Counted from the stretch's first letter, positions 33,469 through 43,118 are shown. The stretch is DNA of 64,000 nucleotides from Paenibacillus nanensis (GCF_003583765.1 NZ_QXQA01000005.1:248001-312000); one strand, 5' to 3'. Translations and numbers: made by a program. Notes: generated by a model not told the origin, from the letters alone.

Positions 33469-34398
33469 ATGCCCGTATTGGAAGTGAACCAATTGCGTAA
33501 ATCGTTCGGCGATGTTCATGCGGTGAACGGCATCAGCTTCGCCGTGGAGCCCGGCGAGATATTCACAATCATCGGCCCCAACGGCGCAGGCAAAACGACA
33601 ACCTTGGAAATGATCGAAGGCCTGCTTCCGCCGGATGCCGGAGATATCCGGTTCGGAAGCTTGAACTGGGCGAAAAATGGGGAGCAGATTAAGCAAGATA
33701 TCGGCGTTCAGCCGCAGTCCAGCGCCTTGTTCGATTTGCTGACCGTGGAGGAGAATTTGAAGCTGTTCGCCACCTTCTATTCTCATTCCCGCTCCGCCGA
33801 AGAAGTGATGGACATGATCAATTTGACCGATCAGCGAAGCCGGCATGTGAAGAAGCTCTCCGGCGGCCAGAAGCAGCGGCTGGCAATCGGACTTGCGATG
33901 ATCAACGATCCGAAAATTATTTTCCTCGATGAGCCGACGACCGGCCTCGATCCGCAAGCCCGGCGCAACATTTGGGACATTATTCTGAAGCTGAAGGAGC
34001 TGGGCAAAACCACCATTTTGACGACCCACTATATGGAAGAGGCCGAGAAGCTAAGCGACCGCGTATGTATTGTAGATCAAGGCCAAATCGTAACGCTCGA
34101 TACGCCTGCCGCGTTAATTGAACGGCTTACGATGGAGAGGGAGGTCCGGCTGTCGTTCCTTGACGGGGAAGCCGCCGCGGCCGAGACGGAACAAGCCGCC
34201 CGGCAAATAAGCTCCGTCGTGCGGACAGAGCGGGAGGACGCTTCCTTGAAGCTATGGTCGACCAAGCCGGAGGAGACTCTGTATGAGCTGTTCGGTTATA
34301 CGAAGGACCGGGGCTTCCGCGTCGAACAAATTTCGATTCGCGAAATGAGCCTCGAGGATGTATTCATCGCGTTCACGGGCAAGGAATGGAGGGATTAA
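33469..34398 (+). CDS. ABC-2 type transporter ATP-binding protein
   Basis: The 309-residue ATPase has Walker A GPNGAGKTT, signature LSGGQKQRLAIG, Walker B IIFLDEPTTGLDP, and H-loop TTHYME, followed by a C-terminal extension of the DrrA/CcmA type. It pairs with the ABC-2 permease encoded 3 nt downstream. Such pairs export drugs, antibiotics or polysaccharides. No self-resistance or biosynthesis genes adjoin, so the substrate is open. The RBS is weak (GGGAG 14 nt upstream). Confidence 0.9.
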   Translation: MPVLEVNQLRKSFGDVHAVNGISFAVEPGEIFTIIGPNGAGKTTTLEMIEGLLPPDAGDIRFGSLNWAKNGEQIKQDIGVQPQSSALFDLLTVEENLKLFATFYSHSRSAEEVMDMINLTDQRSRHVKKLSGGQKQRLAIGLAMINDPKIIFLDEPTTGLDPQARRNIWDIILKLKELGKTTILTTHYMEEAEKLSDRVCIVDQGQIVTLDTPAALIERLTMEREVRLSFLDGEAAAAETEQAARQISSVVRTEREDASLKLWSTKPEETLYELFGYTKDRGFRVEQISIREMSLEDVFIAFTGKEWRD

Positions 34399-34401
34399 CT
34401 T

Positions 34402-35520
34402 ATGGCCGCCAAACAATTCGCCGGCATGTTCGCAGCGCAAGTCAAAACGATGTTCCGCGATAAGCAGACCTGGTTTTGGAGTCTCTTCTTCCCTATCATA
34501 CTGATGGTCTTATTTATGATCATATTCGGAGGCGGAGGCTCAAGCAGCTTCAAGGCTACGATCGCTGTCGCCGATCCTTCGCCGAACGCGTCCTCCACGG
34601 CGATTCTGGAGACGCTTAAGCAAATCCCCGTGTTTGAGCTGAAGGAAGATCAGCCGGTAACGGTCGATCAAGGCAGAGATTGGGTCGAACAGGAAGATGT
34701 CGACGCGCTTATCGTCCTGCCAAAGACCGAAGGCGTCTCCGAGGTCGGCCTGATCGTCAACCGCGCGAGCGAGCAAAGCGCGACAACGCAAGCGGTATCC
34801 AGCATCCTGAATACGATCGTTCAGCAGGCGAATCTTTCGGCTGTCGGCGCCACAGCCACTTATACGGTCAGCATGGAATCGATAACGACAGCTGCCGACG
34901 ATGTGAAATATCAGGACTTTCTCCTAACCGGAATGATCGGTTTATCCGTCGCGCAGGGCGGCCTGTTCGGCATGGTGGAGATCGTGGATATGCGCAAACG
35001 CGGGCTGCTGAAACGTCTGAGCATGACGCCGGCGAGAATGGGGTTATTCGGATTGGCAGGCATGCTCGTAAGGCTGATGCTCGGCATTATCCAAATCGTG
35101 TGTCTCGCGCTGGTCGGAGTGTTCGCCTTCGGAGCAACGCTGCATATTAATATATTCAGCTTGGTCATCGCCTTTATCGTTGGCGCGCTTGTATTCAGCG
35201 CCATGGGCTACTTGTTCTCCTCCTTCAGCAAAACGATGGAGGCATACATGGGCATGGCCAACATCGCCAGTATGCTCATGATGTTCCTAAGCGGCGTCTT
35301 CTTCCCGATAAACACGCTGCCGGATTGGCTTCAAATCGTGCCGAAAATTATCCCGCTTACCTATTTCGTCGACGGCATGCGCGACGGTCTGATCTACGCG
35401 AACGGCATCGCGTCCAGCTCCTTCTGGATGGGTATCGGCATCATGACGATATGGGGCGTTGCCTGCTACCTCGTCGCCTCGCAGGTTTATAAGTCCAAAT
35501 CGATTTCTGCAGTAAGGTAA
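34402..35520 (+). CDS. ABC-2 type transporter permease
   Basis: The 372-residue membrane protein has an N-terminal helix, a large extracytoplasmic domain (about residues 45-165), then five further helices with the ABC-2 signature region (GLLKRLSMTPARMGLFGLAGMLVRLMLG; FLSGVFFPINTLPDWLQIVPKIIPLTYFVDGMR). This is the YhgE/DrrB-like ABC2_membrane_3 layout. It begins 3 nt after the ATPase stop with GGAGGG as RBS. Confidence 0.9.
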   Translation: MAAKQFAGMFAAQVKTMFRDKQTWFWSLFFPIILMVLFMIIFGGGGSSSFKATIAVADPSPNASSTAILETLKQIPVFELKEDQPVTVDQGRDWVEQEDVDALIVLPKTEGVSEVGLIVNRASEQSATTQAVSSILNTIVQQANLSAVGATATYTVSMESITTAADDVKYQDFLLTGMIGLSVAQGGLFGMVEIVDMRKRGLLKRLSMTPARMGLFGLAGMLVRLMLGIIQIVCLALVGVFAFGATLHINIFSLVIAFIVGALVFSAMGYLFSSFSKTMEAYMGMANIASMLMMFLSGVFFPINTLPDWLQIVPKIIPLTYFVDGMRDGLIYANGIASSSFWMGIGIMTIWGVACYLVASQVYKSKSISAVR

Positions 35521-35542
35521 CGAATACCTTTTTCGAGAAATC

Positions 35543-35587
35543 AAAACAGCGTTCGAAATCTATCACGATATCGGACGCTGTTTTTTT
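35543..35587. terminator. Terminator between convergent ABC-2 permease and CDF genes
   Basis: AAAACAGCGTTCG/CGGACGCTGTTTT (one wobble) followed by TTTTTTT on the plus strand and an A-run on the left side, so it can act in both directions. Confidence 0.85.
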
Positions 35588-35593
35588 CTCCCG

Positions 35594-36595
35594 CTACACC
35601 TTCATCTCCGAATGCTGCAGCTGCGATTTTTCCACTTGAATCGTGGTGTGCTGAATTCGGAATTCCTCTTCAATCCGTTTGACCGCTTGCTGCAGCACCT
35701 GTTGGCTGCTGGCGCTGTCCTCGATAAGCAAGTGGCAGGAGAGCGAATCGAGTCCTGAAGTAATGGTCCAAATATGGAGATCATGCACGTTTTTGACGCC
35801 TTCGATCGCCAGCAGGGACGCCGTTACTTTGTCCGCATCTACCGTAATTGGCGTACCCTCCATCAAGATATGGACCGTCGATTTAATGATGCCCCACGCG
35901 CTTTTCAAAATAAGTAGCGCCACGATCACGCTAATGATCGGATCCGCGATGTACCAGGAGAACAGCATCATAAGCAGGCCGGCAATAATCGCGCCGACCG
36001 AGCCGAGCGCGTCGCCCAGCACATGCAGATAAGCGCTGCGAACGTTCAAATTGCCGTGCACGTCGCCTTTGCGCATGAGAACCCACGCGCTGATCAAATT
36101 AGCAAGCAGACCGATACCGGCGATGAGCATCATGGATCCGCTCGCAACCTCCGGCGGATTCTGGATTCGTTCGACCGCCTCCGCAACGATAAAGCCGGCG
36201 ATCACAAACAAGGCGACGCCATTAAGCAGAGCGGCTAATATTTCGAATCGGTAATAGCCGTATGTCTTATTCGGAGAAGCGGGTCTCGCCGCGAACCACA
36301 TGGCGGCCAAGCTAAGCGCAAGCGCTCCCGCATCGCTCAGCATATGCCCGGAATCGGACAGCAGCGCGAGCGAGCCGGTCAGCAGACCTCCTGCAAATTC
36401 AAGGAACATGATGCCGGCCGTAATAAAAAGCGCGATTGCTAAGCCGGCTTTGTTGTTGGGGCCGTGATGATGGTGATGTCCGTGATGATGCCCATGGGAA
36501 TGATGATGTCCTTGCGAATGATCGTGGCCCCCGTGGCCCGCTTCATTATGCTGGTGATGATGAGAGCATTCTGAATCATGTTGGCGACTGCTCAT
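35594..36595 (-). CDS. CDF-family zinc/cobalt/cadmium efflux protein (CzcD-like)
   Basis: The 333-residue protein opens with a His-rich tail (about residues 12-45, many HHxH clusters) that can bind metal. Six membrane helices follow, with the transport-site residues in LLSDSGHMLSDAGAL and HVLGDALGS, then a cytoplasmic metallochaperone-like domain (EGVKNVHDLHIWTITSGLDSLSCHLLIE). It exchanges Zn(II), Co(II) or Cd(II) for protons. ATG 36595 follows AGGAGGAG. An ArsR/SmtB-type operator lies 38 nt upstream and the sensor gene is next door, so it is probably induced by metal. Confidence 0.95.
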   Translation of the reverse strand: MSSRQHDSECSHHHQHNEAGHGGHDHSQGHHHSHGHHHGHHHHHGPNNKAGLAIALFITAGIMFLEFAGGLLTGSLALLSDSGHMLSDAGALALSLAAMWFAARPASPNKTYGYYRFEILAALLNGVALFVIAGFIVAEAVERIQNPPEVASGSMMLIAGIGLLANLISAWVLMRKGDVHGNLNVRSAYLHVLGDALGSVGAIIAGLLMMLFSWYIADPIISVIVALLILKSAWGIIKSTVHILMEGTPITVDADKVTASLLAIEGVKNVHDLHIWTITSGLDSLSCHLLIEDSASSQQVLQQAVKRIEEEFRIQHTTIQVEKSQLQHSEMKV

Positions 36596-36632
36596 GATAG
36601 CTCCTCCTGTCTATGATGTACAATTTAATATA

Positions 36633-36646
36633 TGAATACATGTTCA
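36633..36646. promoter_or_regulatory. ArsR/SmtB-type operator upstream of the CDF gene
   Basis: TGAA-N6-TTCA inside ATATGAATACATGTTCATAT has the dyad form bound by SmtB/CzrA/CadC sensors. It lies 38 nt before the CDF start codon. Confidence 0.65.
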
Positions 36647-36754
36647 TATGTATTATATTACTTCCGCTCCGTCATGACAACCACTTTTTACTAATCCCCT
36701 TTTTTTGTTGCATCATACGCCTAACACCCTTTATTCGCTATCTTTCTTCCCACA

Positions 36755-36814
36755 TAAAAAAACCACGCGCCGTTTGTTCCTTCTTACCGGAACAAGCGAT
36801 ACGCGCGGTTTTTC
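36755..36814 (-). terminator. Terminator after the ArsR-family gene
   Basis: Long hairpin on the minus strand with a TTGTTCC/GGAACAA inner stem and an ACC.CGCG outer stem, followed by TTTTTT. It separates the sensor gene from the CDF gene. Confidence 0.7.
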
Positions 36815-36828
36815 TCTTGAAAGAAATA

Positions 36829-37200
36829 TTACTCATGCTTTAAATGCTGAAGCGTCAACCGGATCAATTGCTCGACATGGTCATCGTCCAGCGAATAATA
36901 GACGGTTTTGCCTTCCTTGCGGCGTTTCACGATGCGCATATTGCGCAATAGCCGGAGCTGATGGGAAACTGCGGATTGCCCCATCTCCAGCACCTCGGTC
37001 AAATCATGGACGCACAGCTCCGATTGCAGCAGCGCATGGATGATTCGAATACGCGTCTGATCGCCAAGCGCCTTGAACAGGTCCGCGAGCTCCGACGCCG
37101 TCGCATCGTCTACCAGCCGTTCTTTAACGCTTTCGATATCCGCTTCCGTCCCTCCGCATGCGTCCTCGCATGTAGCGGAAGCTACCCCATTCTCCGTCAT
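36829..37200 (-). CDS. ArsR/SmtB-family metal-sensing repressor
   Basis: The 123-residue winged-helix repressor reads LADLFKALGDQTRIRIIHALLQSELCVHDLTEVLEMGQSAVSHQLRLLR. The C-terminal helix contains the full alpha-5 metal site of CzrA/SmtB: Asp-x-His, then His eleven residues on and His three further (DDHVEQLIRLTLQHLKH). A second site is possible: two N-terminal Cys (CEDAC) and CVHD resemble the alpha-3N site of SmtB/CadC. It should release DNA on binding Zn(II) or Co(II). An extended -10 TGCTATAAT is at 37243-37235. The CDF exporter gene downstream is the likely target. Confidence 0.9.
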   Translation of the reverse strand: MTENGVASATCEDACGGTEADIESVKERLVDDATASELADLFKALGDQTRIRIIHALLQSELCVHDLTEVLEMGQSAVSHQLRLLRNMRIVKRRKEGKTVYYSLDDDHVEQLIRLTLQHLKHE

Positions 37201-37285
37201 ACCGCATCCCCACCAACCTCATCGAATTAGTGACATTATAGCATTTGACCGGCGCAGCCGCTACCATGCAGCAATCAGAGGACGG

Positions 37286-38428
37286 TTATTCGTACCAGTA
37301 TCCTTTATGGCCTTCTGTCAATCGCGCCAGCGCCTCCATGTAATAATAGTCGCCCCAGATCATGTAGTCATCCGGCGAAGCGTTCCCTCGGACGCTGTAC
37401 GATCCCCGCTCCAGCAAACCTTCCGCATCGGGCTTCCCAATTGTCGCGTATTTGCCGATCAGCCCGTCCAGCTGACGGCGAACGCCTTCCTCGAGAACGG
37501 CCCGGTCCGGATGCCCGCTCGGAAGCCGTTTCAACAACTCATGTATTCCGCAAATGGTAATGGCGGAAGCGGAGCTGTCCCGCTTCGTTTCCGGCGTAAT
37601 CGGCGCGCTGAAATCCCAATACACAACCCCGTCCTCCGGCAGACGCTCCAGGAAATGCTTCGCCATTCGAAGCGAGGTCTCTTGGTAGCACGTGTCCCCG
37701 GTAAAATGATACAGCAGCGCGAAGCCGTAAATGCCCCAAGCCTGCCCCCTCGTCCATGTCGATCCATCGGCATAGCCCTGCTCCGTGCCGCCGCGCAGCG
37801 GTTCGCCGGTTTCTTGGTCGAAATAGAACGTATGGTAGGAGGAGTCGTCCCCCCGAACGAGGAAGCGTCTGCTTTTTTCGGCTTGCTGCACGGCAATCTC
37901 CGCATAACGGTCATCCCCAGTATGCTTCGCAGCCCAAAATAAAAGCGGAAGGTTCATTAAGCAGTCGATAATAATCCGGCCTCCATTTTTCTCATGGCCT
38001 TCCTGTCCCCACGCTTGAATGAGACCGGATTTCGGCCTCCATCTTTTCATTAGCACATCGGCCGCTCCTAAAGCAAGGGACTTTGCCGATTCATCCCCTT
38101 CTATGATCCACTGCGCCTTGGCGGAGAGGGAATAGAGGAAGCCGATATCATGATGATCCAGCACCGTATGAGAGGCGAGGCGGTCACGGAAGCTTCCCAC
38201 TGTCCGAACCGCCGCTTCGCGAAAGTCCGCTTCCTTCGTCAGCTCATAGCTTAGCCATAGCATCCCGGACCAGAACCCGTTCGTCCAATCCGTATTGTCA
38301 TTTAATTGATAGACGTCGTTTTCGCTGACATGCGGAAATTTTCCGTTAAACCTCGCGATATTTTTTCTCGTTTTATCAATGGCATCCTTCAGCGCGGCTT
38401 GCAGCATCGTATTGTCGCCGTTAATCAT
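37286..38428 (-). CDS. GH88 unsaturated glucuronyl hydrolase
   Basis: GH88 enzymes hydrate the double bond left by polysaccharide lyases and release the sugar from unsaturated glucuronyl oligosaccharides (chondroitin, hyaluronan, heparin or gellan fragments). The 380-residue protein has Asp94 in DHHDIGF and Asp155 in RIIIDCLMN. These are 61 residues apart, as are catalytic Asp88 and Asp149 of Bacillus sp. GL1 UGL, and ADGSTWTRGQAWGIYGF is a family signature. No signal peptide, so it acts on imported oligosaccharides. It overlaps the GH29-GH35 gene by 4 nt and is the last gene of the locus. Confidence 0.9.
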   Translation of the reverse strand: MINGDNTMLQAALKDAIDKTRKNIARFNGKFPHVSENDVYQLNDNTDWTNGFWSGMLWLSYELTKEADFREAAVRTVGSFRDRLASHTVLDHHDIGFLYSLSAKAQWIIEGDESAKSLALGAADVLMKRWRPKSGLIQAWGQEGHEKNGGRIIIDCLMNLPLLFWAAKHTGDDRYAEIAVQQAEKSRRFLVRGDDSSYHTFYFDQETGEPLRGGTEQGYADGSTWTRGQAWGIYGFALLYHFTGDTCYQETSLRMAKHFLERLPEDGVVYWDFSAPITPETKRDSSASAITICGIHELLKRLPSGHPDRAVLEEGVRRQLDGLIGKYATIGKPDAEGLLERGSYSVRGNASPDDYMIWGDYYYMEALARLTEGHKGYWYE

Positions 38429-41400
38429 ACAGGTTGCTCCTCCTTGTCCCGTTCATCCTCGCTCACGAAATTCAGTACGGCATCGTCAACGGCGGCCGTA
38501 TCGCCCAGATCCGGAATATCGGTGAAAGCTACGCACCGATCCTCGGAAGCGCCCTCCAGCTCGAACAGCACAATCTCGTTGTGTCCTCTCCGGAGGAGAG
38601 GCCCCGGCACATACAGCGCGCGCTGCGGACCGGCTTTCCAATACCTTCCCAGATTAAAGCCGTTTACCCATGCCACGCCCTTCTTCCAGCCATCGAATCG
38701 GAGGAACGTATCGCCGATCTCCTCCGCTTCGAACGTCCCCTTGTAAAAGGCCGGCCCGGCATGCTCCGAGCTCCCCGATGCGGCTTCATACGTTACGAGC
38801 GCTCTCATCTCCTCCTCAAGCGGCAGAGGCGTTATCGTCCAATGATATTGGAATTGGTTGTCGATGCGAACCCCTTCCGTAATGCCTTTCGCATCCCGGA
38901 GCAGCGGTCCGTAGTTAATGCGGCCCATATTTTCGACCAATATATCCAGCCTTGCGCCTTCAGCCGGCACTTCGATCGGAATCGGCTTCGGATTCCAACG
39001 CTCGATAATGCCCAGAGGCTTACCGCTTAGGAACACTTGCGCCCGGTCACGCACGTCCTGAATGTGCAGCTGCTGTCCCTTTCTCGGTCCCCGTACCCAT
39101 GTGGAATACAAAATAAAGCCATAAGACTGGCCGAGCTTCTCCATCGGCAGCGTCCAAACGCTTTCGACCGATTCTGCCATCGCATCGAGCTGCGGGAACA
39201 GACTGCCCTTCTGCGTCAACTCAACCTTGCCGTACGACCTTTTCGGAATAGCGGCCGGCAGAGGGCAGCCCGCTTCGAAGCCATGCTTCGCCATCACCTT
39301 CCGGATCGCTTCGTACTTCGGCGTCACGTCGCCCCACTCTGTCAGCGGAGCGTCATAATCGTAGCTGGTAACGGTCGGCTCGTACGTTTGGATATGATTA
39401 GCTCCGCTGTAAAAGCCAAAGTTCGTTCCGCCGTGGAACATATAGAAGTTGACCGACGCGTTTTTCGCCAGCATCTGATCCAGCACGTCCGCTACTTCCT
39501 CGCCGTCGCGGATATGATGAGGCTCCATCCAATGGTCGAACCAGCCGTTCCAATACTCCATGCACATGAGCGGCTCATTCGAGCGATATTCCCGGTACTT
39601 CCCGAACGACTCTTCGACGCGGGAGCCGAAGTTAACGGTTGCGTGCACGCCGTCGATCGCGCCGCCGATCAGCATCTCGTCGGTAGGACCGTCCGACGTA
39701 AACAGCAGGACATCTACCCCTCTAGCGAGAAGTCCGTCACGCAAATACATTAAATAATTCGTATCATTGCCAAAGCTGCCGTACTCATTCTCGACCTGAA
39801 CAGCTAAGATCGGGCCCCCGTTTGTAGATAACAAAGGAACTAGCTTTGGAATCAGCTCATCGTAATAGCGGTCAACCTTCTCTAAAAACAAAGGATCGCT
39901 GCATCGCAGGCGCATATCGCTGTACTTGAGCAGCCATGCCGGCAAGCCGCCGAACTCCCACTCCGCGCATATATAAGGACTCGGACGAATGATCACATGC
40001 AGCCCCAGCTCTCCGGCAAGACGGATAAAGCTTTCCAAATCCGCGATGCCGTCAAAGCGGAACTCCCCTTCCTTCGGCTCGTGAACGTTCCATGCGACAT
40101 AGGTTTCAACGGTGTTGAAGCCGCAAGCCTTCAGCTTCAGCAGCCGGTCCCGCCAATATTCGGGCACCACCCGAAAATAATGGATCGCTCCCGACATGAT
40201 GCGAAACGGCTCCCCGTCCAGCAAATACCGTCCTTCCTTCCACTCCAATCGGCTCATGACTTCGTTGCGATAAGCGGCAAAGCACCTCAGCTTCGGCCGG
40301 TCAACGCTTTCCAGTATCCGCAGCCGCAAGCGCTCTGTGATGACACTGTCCGTCCGCTCGATCCGTTTGTGGCCGATTGCGCTGCCCCGGGTCAATTCCT
40401 TCCATTCCCCGCCCGCATAAGCTTCAAGAGCATAAGCATGGATACGCTCCCCATGACGGATGTCTTCCATCAGCACGACATGATCGATCGCCTTACCGGG
40501 CGCCAAAGGAAGCTCCAAGCAGTCTCCTTCCCCGCTCATCCCGGTAACCGGTGCTCCAAACCGTCTGCGGATTTCATCGCCGAACTCGACAACCCTGCAA
40601 ACGTCCGCCTCCGGCAGCAATCCCCGGTCATCCGGCGCGACATTAAGCAGCAGCGTTGCCCCATGACCGACGGAACGGTAATAAATATCCATCAATTCGT
40701 CTAAGGAAAGCAGCAGCTCTTCCTCGTTCGGATGCCAGAACCAACGGTCCTTGCGAATCGGGACGTCGCATTCGGCCGGCACCCAGCGCGGCGTCTCCGG
40801 CAGCCAATCCAGCGAAGCGTCGCTGAACATGCTCACCCTCGCCGATTCCGCCGTATTCCAGCATGGATACGGCGCCAATCCGTCTTCATTGCCTACCCAT
40901 CTTATCGTAGGCGCCCCCATGTTGAAGATCATCGCCCCCGGCTGATGCCGCTTGACGAGCCCGATGATGGATGGCCAATCATATTCCCGGCCCTCCGATC
41001 CCGCTCCGTCGAACCATATTTCAACGAGCGGGCCGTATCCTGTCAGCAGCTCCTCCAGCTGCCTCGTATAGAAATGGTCATACGCCGTTTTATCGGCATA
41101 ACAAGGCTCATGCCGGTCCCAAGGCGACAAATAGAGGCCGAAGCCGATTCCTTCCTCGCGGCAGGCATCCGCGCATTCCTTCACCACATCGCCCTTGCCG
41201 TCCTTCCACGGGCTCGACGCGACGGAATAATCCGTCGTCGCCGTCGGCCACAGGCAGAAGCCGTCATGATGCTTGGCCGTCAATATGAAATAACGGAAGC
41301 CGGCGCGCTTTGCGGTCCGGACCCACTGCCTTGCATCCAGCTCCCGAGGATGGAACAGCGCCGGCGAATCCTTGCCGTCCCCCCACTCTTGATCGCAGAA

Positions 41401-41496
41401 CGTATTGATGCCGAAGTGGCAAAACATGCCGAGCTCATAGTCCTGCCAGCGCAGCTGCTCTTCGGTCAGTACGGGCAGTTCTGATAATTGGTTCAT
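38425..41496 (-). CDS. GH29 alpha-L-fucosidase / GH35 beta-galactosidase fusion
   Basis: The 1023-residue protein joins two enzymes. Residues 1-320 are GH29-like: HFGINTF, LTAKHHDGFCLWPT and EIWFDGAG, with Asp163 the likely nucleophile. Residues about 325-410 look like an F5/8-type (CBM32) domain. From about 411 it is GH35: SGAIHYFR, YVAWNVHEP, RPSPYICAEWEFGGLPAWLL, VQVENEYGSFG with Glu571 as acid/base and MCMEYWNGW with Glu647 as nucleophile, then C-terminal jelly-roll domains. The two activities would remove fucose and galactose from the same chain. No signal peptide: it acts on imported oligosaccharides. ATG 41496 follows AGGAG. The open frame is continuous, with no frameshift. Confidence 0.9.
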   Translation of the reverse strand: MNQLSELPVLTEEQLRWQDYELGMFCHFGINTFCDQEWGDGKDSPALFHPRELDARQWVRTAKRAGFRYFILTAKHHDGFCLWPTATTDYSVASSPWKDGKGDVVKECADACREEGIGFGLYLSPWDRHEPCYADKTAYDHFYTRQLEELLTGYGPLVEIWFDGAGSEGREYDWPSIIGLVKRHQPGAMIFNMGAPTIRWVGNEDGLAPYPCWNTAESARVSMFSDASLDWLPETPRWVPAECDVPIRKDRWFWHPNEEELLLSLDELMDIYYRSVGHGATLLLNVAPDDRGLLPEADVCRVVEFGDEIRRRFGAPVTGMSGEGDCLELPLAPGKAIDHVVLMEDIRHGERIHAYALEAYAGGEWKELTRGSAIGHKRIERTDSVITERLRLRILESVDRPKLRCFAAYRNEVMSRLEWKEGRYLLDGEPFRIMSGAIHYFRVVPEYWRDRLLKLKACGFNTVETYVAWNVHEPKEGEFRFDGIADLESFIRLAGELGLHVIIRPSPYICAEWEFGGLPAWLLKYSDMRLRCSDPLFLEKVDRYYDELIPKLVPLLSTNGGPILAVQVENEYGSFGNDTNYLMYLRDGLLARGVDVLLFTSDGPTDEMLIGGAIDGVHATVNFGSRVEESFGKYREYRSNEPLMCMEYWNGWFDHWMEPHHIRDGEEVADVLDQMLAKNASVNFYMFHGGTNFGFYSGANHIQTYEPTVTSYDYDAPLTEWGDVTPKYEAIRKVMAKHGFEAGCPLPAAIPKRSYGKVELTQKGSLFPQLDAMAESVESVWTLPMEKLGQSYGFILYSTWVRGPRKGQQLHIQDVRDRAQVFLSGKPLGIIERWNPKPIPIEVPAEGARLDILVENMGRINYGPLLRDAKGITEGVRIDNQFQYHWTITPLPLEEEMRALVTYEAASGSSEHAGPAFYKGTFEAEEIGDTFLRFDGWKKGVAWVNGFNLGRYWKAGPQRALYVPGPLLRRGHNEIVLFELEGASEDRCVAFTDIPDLGDTAAVDDAVLNFVSEDERDKEEQPV

Positions 41497-41522
41497 ATCG
41501 TTCCATCTCCTATTCGTAACAA

Positions 41523-43118
41523 CTATGCAGACGAAGACCCTCTAAGCTCTGTCGGCGTCTTTCCCGTATATTTTTTAAACACCTTCGAGAAGTAGCTGCG
41601 TTCGTAATAACCCAGCTTAGCCGCTACGAGCTCAACCGTCTCATCCGAGTTTTTGAGCAGCTGCTCCGCGATGCCGATCTTATACCGGTGCACATAGTCG
41701 GTGAAATTTATGCCGGTCACCCGCTTAAAATAACGGGAAAAATAGCTGGCGTTCAGCTCCAAAAAATTCGCGATATCGATGGAGCTGATGTTCTCTTCCA
41801 AATGATCGGCGATATAGCGGTCGATCGCTTGCAGCTTAGGCTCGGGCTGCGCGCTCGCCGCAGCCGGCTTTCGGCCGGCCTCAAGGAGCTCCAGAAGCTT
41901 GCCGGACATAAGGCCCAGCAGATCCTCCGCGTGAACCGCGCTTTCCAACGCGTAATAAAACAAGTCATCCCTTGCTTTGATTCCAATGCGCGTTTCCAAA
42001 GCGCGGATGATCTCCAAGCTTGCGCCGATATAATCCTTCGGTTGAATCCGCTTCTCCGCCGCATCCTTGTTCATCGCATGCAGCAGCTCCATCACCGCCG
42101 TTTTATCCTCCTCAAGCACAGCCGCTGTCAGCTTTTTCTTGTACAGATCGAAGCTGCTTACGGCCGGGTAATATACGGCGGACCTGCTATCCGGACGCCA
42201 CTGCGCGATCGGCATGCTGGCATAGAACACCCCGTGCCGTTCCCGCTGCAGCTTTCGATAAACGTCCGGTATATCGCTTATGGCCATCTCCGATGCCGGG
42301 CATATAAAATGCACCCTAATCTTCAAAAGCTCATCCGCCTGGCGCTGAACCTGCTGCAGGAAATTTTCCATATGGCTCTGAGGCGTGGAAGTGACGCCGC
42401 TTCGATAATTGAGAATCGGAACGATGCTGTTCTTATGCTTGAACACCGTAATTCCCTCGTACCCGAGGGCGGTTTCCGCGGCGATATTATAGACGGAATA
42501 GCGGAGCAGCTCGATATCTTTGAACGGGTACCGGTTCTGCAGACTGGAATAGGGAATTTGACCGACGCTCATTCGGAAAGACGGATAAGTCCATTGGATC
42601 CCTAAGCGCCTGGCATAGTTCACTTTCGACGTTTCATCGCTGCCGCCTCTCGTCAGCTGTTCGAAGAACGAAGCTTTCAGCACATCCAGGTTCCGGATAA
42701 AATCCTCTTCGTACGACGCCTGCGCCTCGATTTTAGCCAGCCGTTTCACAGATGCGATCGATTTCTGCAGCGTCTCCTCAAGCTGGGATCCGACCAGCTT
42801 ATCCTTAATCAGATATTCGTCCGCATTCAGCTTGAGCGCCGTTTTGACGTAATCGAACTCTTCATAGCAGGTGAGAAATACGATGCGGACATCCGGCTTT
42901 ATCTGCTTGAATTTCTCCGCGAGCTCAAGGCCGTTCATCTGAGGCATGCCAATATCGGTCACGACAACATCCGGCTTCTCCCTCTTGAACAGCTGCAGCG
43001 CTTTGACGCTGGAATAGGACTCAAGCATGGCCGTAAACCCAAGCGCCTTCCAATCGACCAATCCCCGCAAATATTTGAGCATCAACGCGTCGTCATCGAT
43101 AATCAGCACCTTAACCAT
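41523..43118 (-). CDS. Response regulator, YesN/AraC type
   Basis: The 531-residue protein has a receiver domain (VLIIDDDALM, Asp in VVVTDIGMPQMNG, Lys in EYLIKDK), a long middle region, and an AraC-type double helix-turn-helix at the C-terminus (NISSIDIANFLELNASYFSRYFKRVTG, VELVAAKLGYYERSYFSKVFKKYTGKTPTEL). It overlaps the kinase gene by 8 nt, so the two are translated together. It likely activates the permease, binding-protein and glycosidase genes of this locus, perhaps through the shared GTAAAAnTTTTAC motif upstream of them. Confidence 0.92.
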   Translation of the reverse strand: MVKVLIIDDDALMLKYLRGLVDWKALGFTAMLESYSSVKALQLFKREKPDVVVTDIGMPQMNGLELAEKFKQIKPDVRIVFLTCYEEFDYVKTALKLNADEYLIKDKLVGSQLEETLQKSIASVKRLAKIEAQASYEEDFIRNLDVLKASFFEQLTRGGSDETSKVNYARRLGIQWTYPSFRMSVGQIPYSSLQNRYPFKDIELLRYSVYNIAAETALGYEGITVFKHKNSIVPILNYRSGVTSTPQSHMENFLQQVQRQADELLKIRVHFICPASEMAISDIPDVYRKLQRERHGVFYASMPIAQWRPDSRSAVYYPAVSSFDLYKKKLTAAVLEEDKTAVMELLHAMNKDAAEKRIQPKDYIGASLEIIRALETRIGIKARDDLFYYALESAVHAEDLLGLMSGKLLELLEAGRKPAAASAQPEPKLQAIDRYIADHLEENISSIDIANFLELNASYFSRYFKRVTGINFTDYVHRYKIGIAEQLLKNSDETVELVAAKLGYYERSYFSKVFKKYTGKTPTELRGSSSA

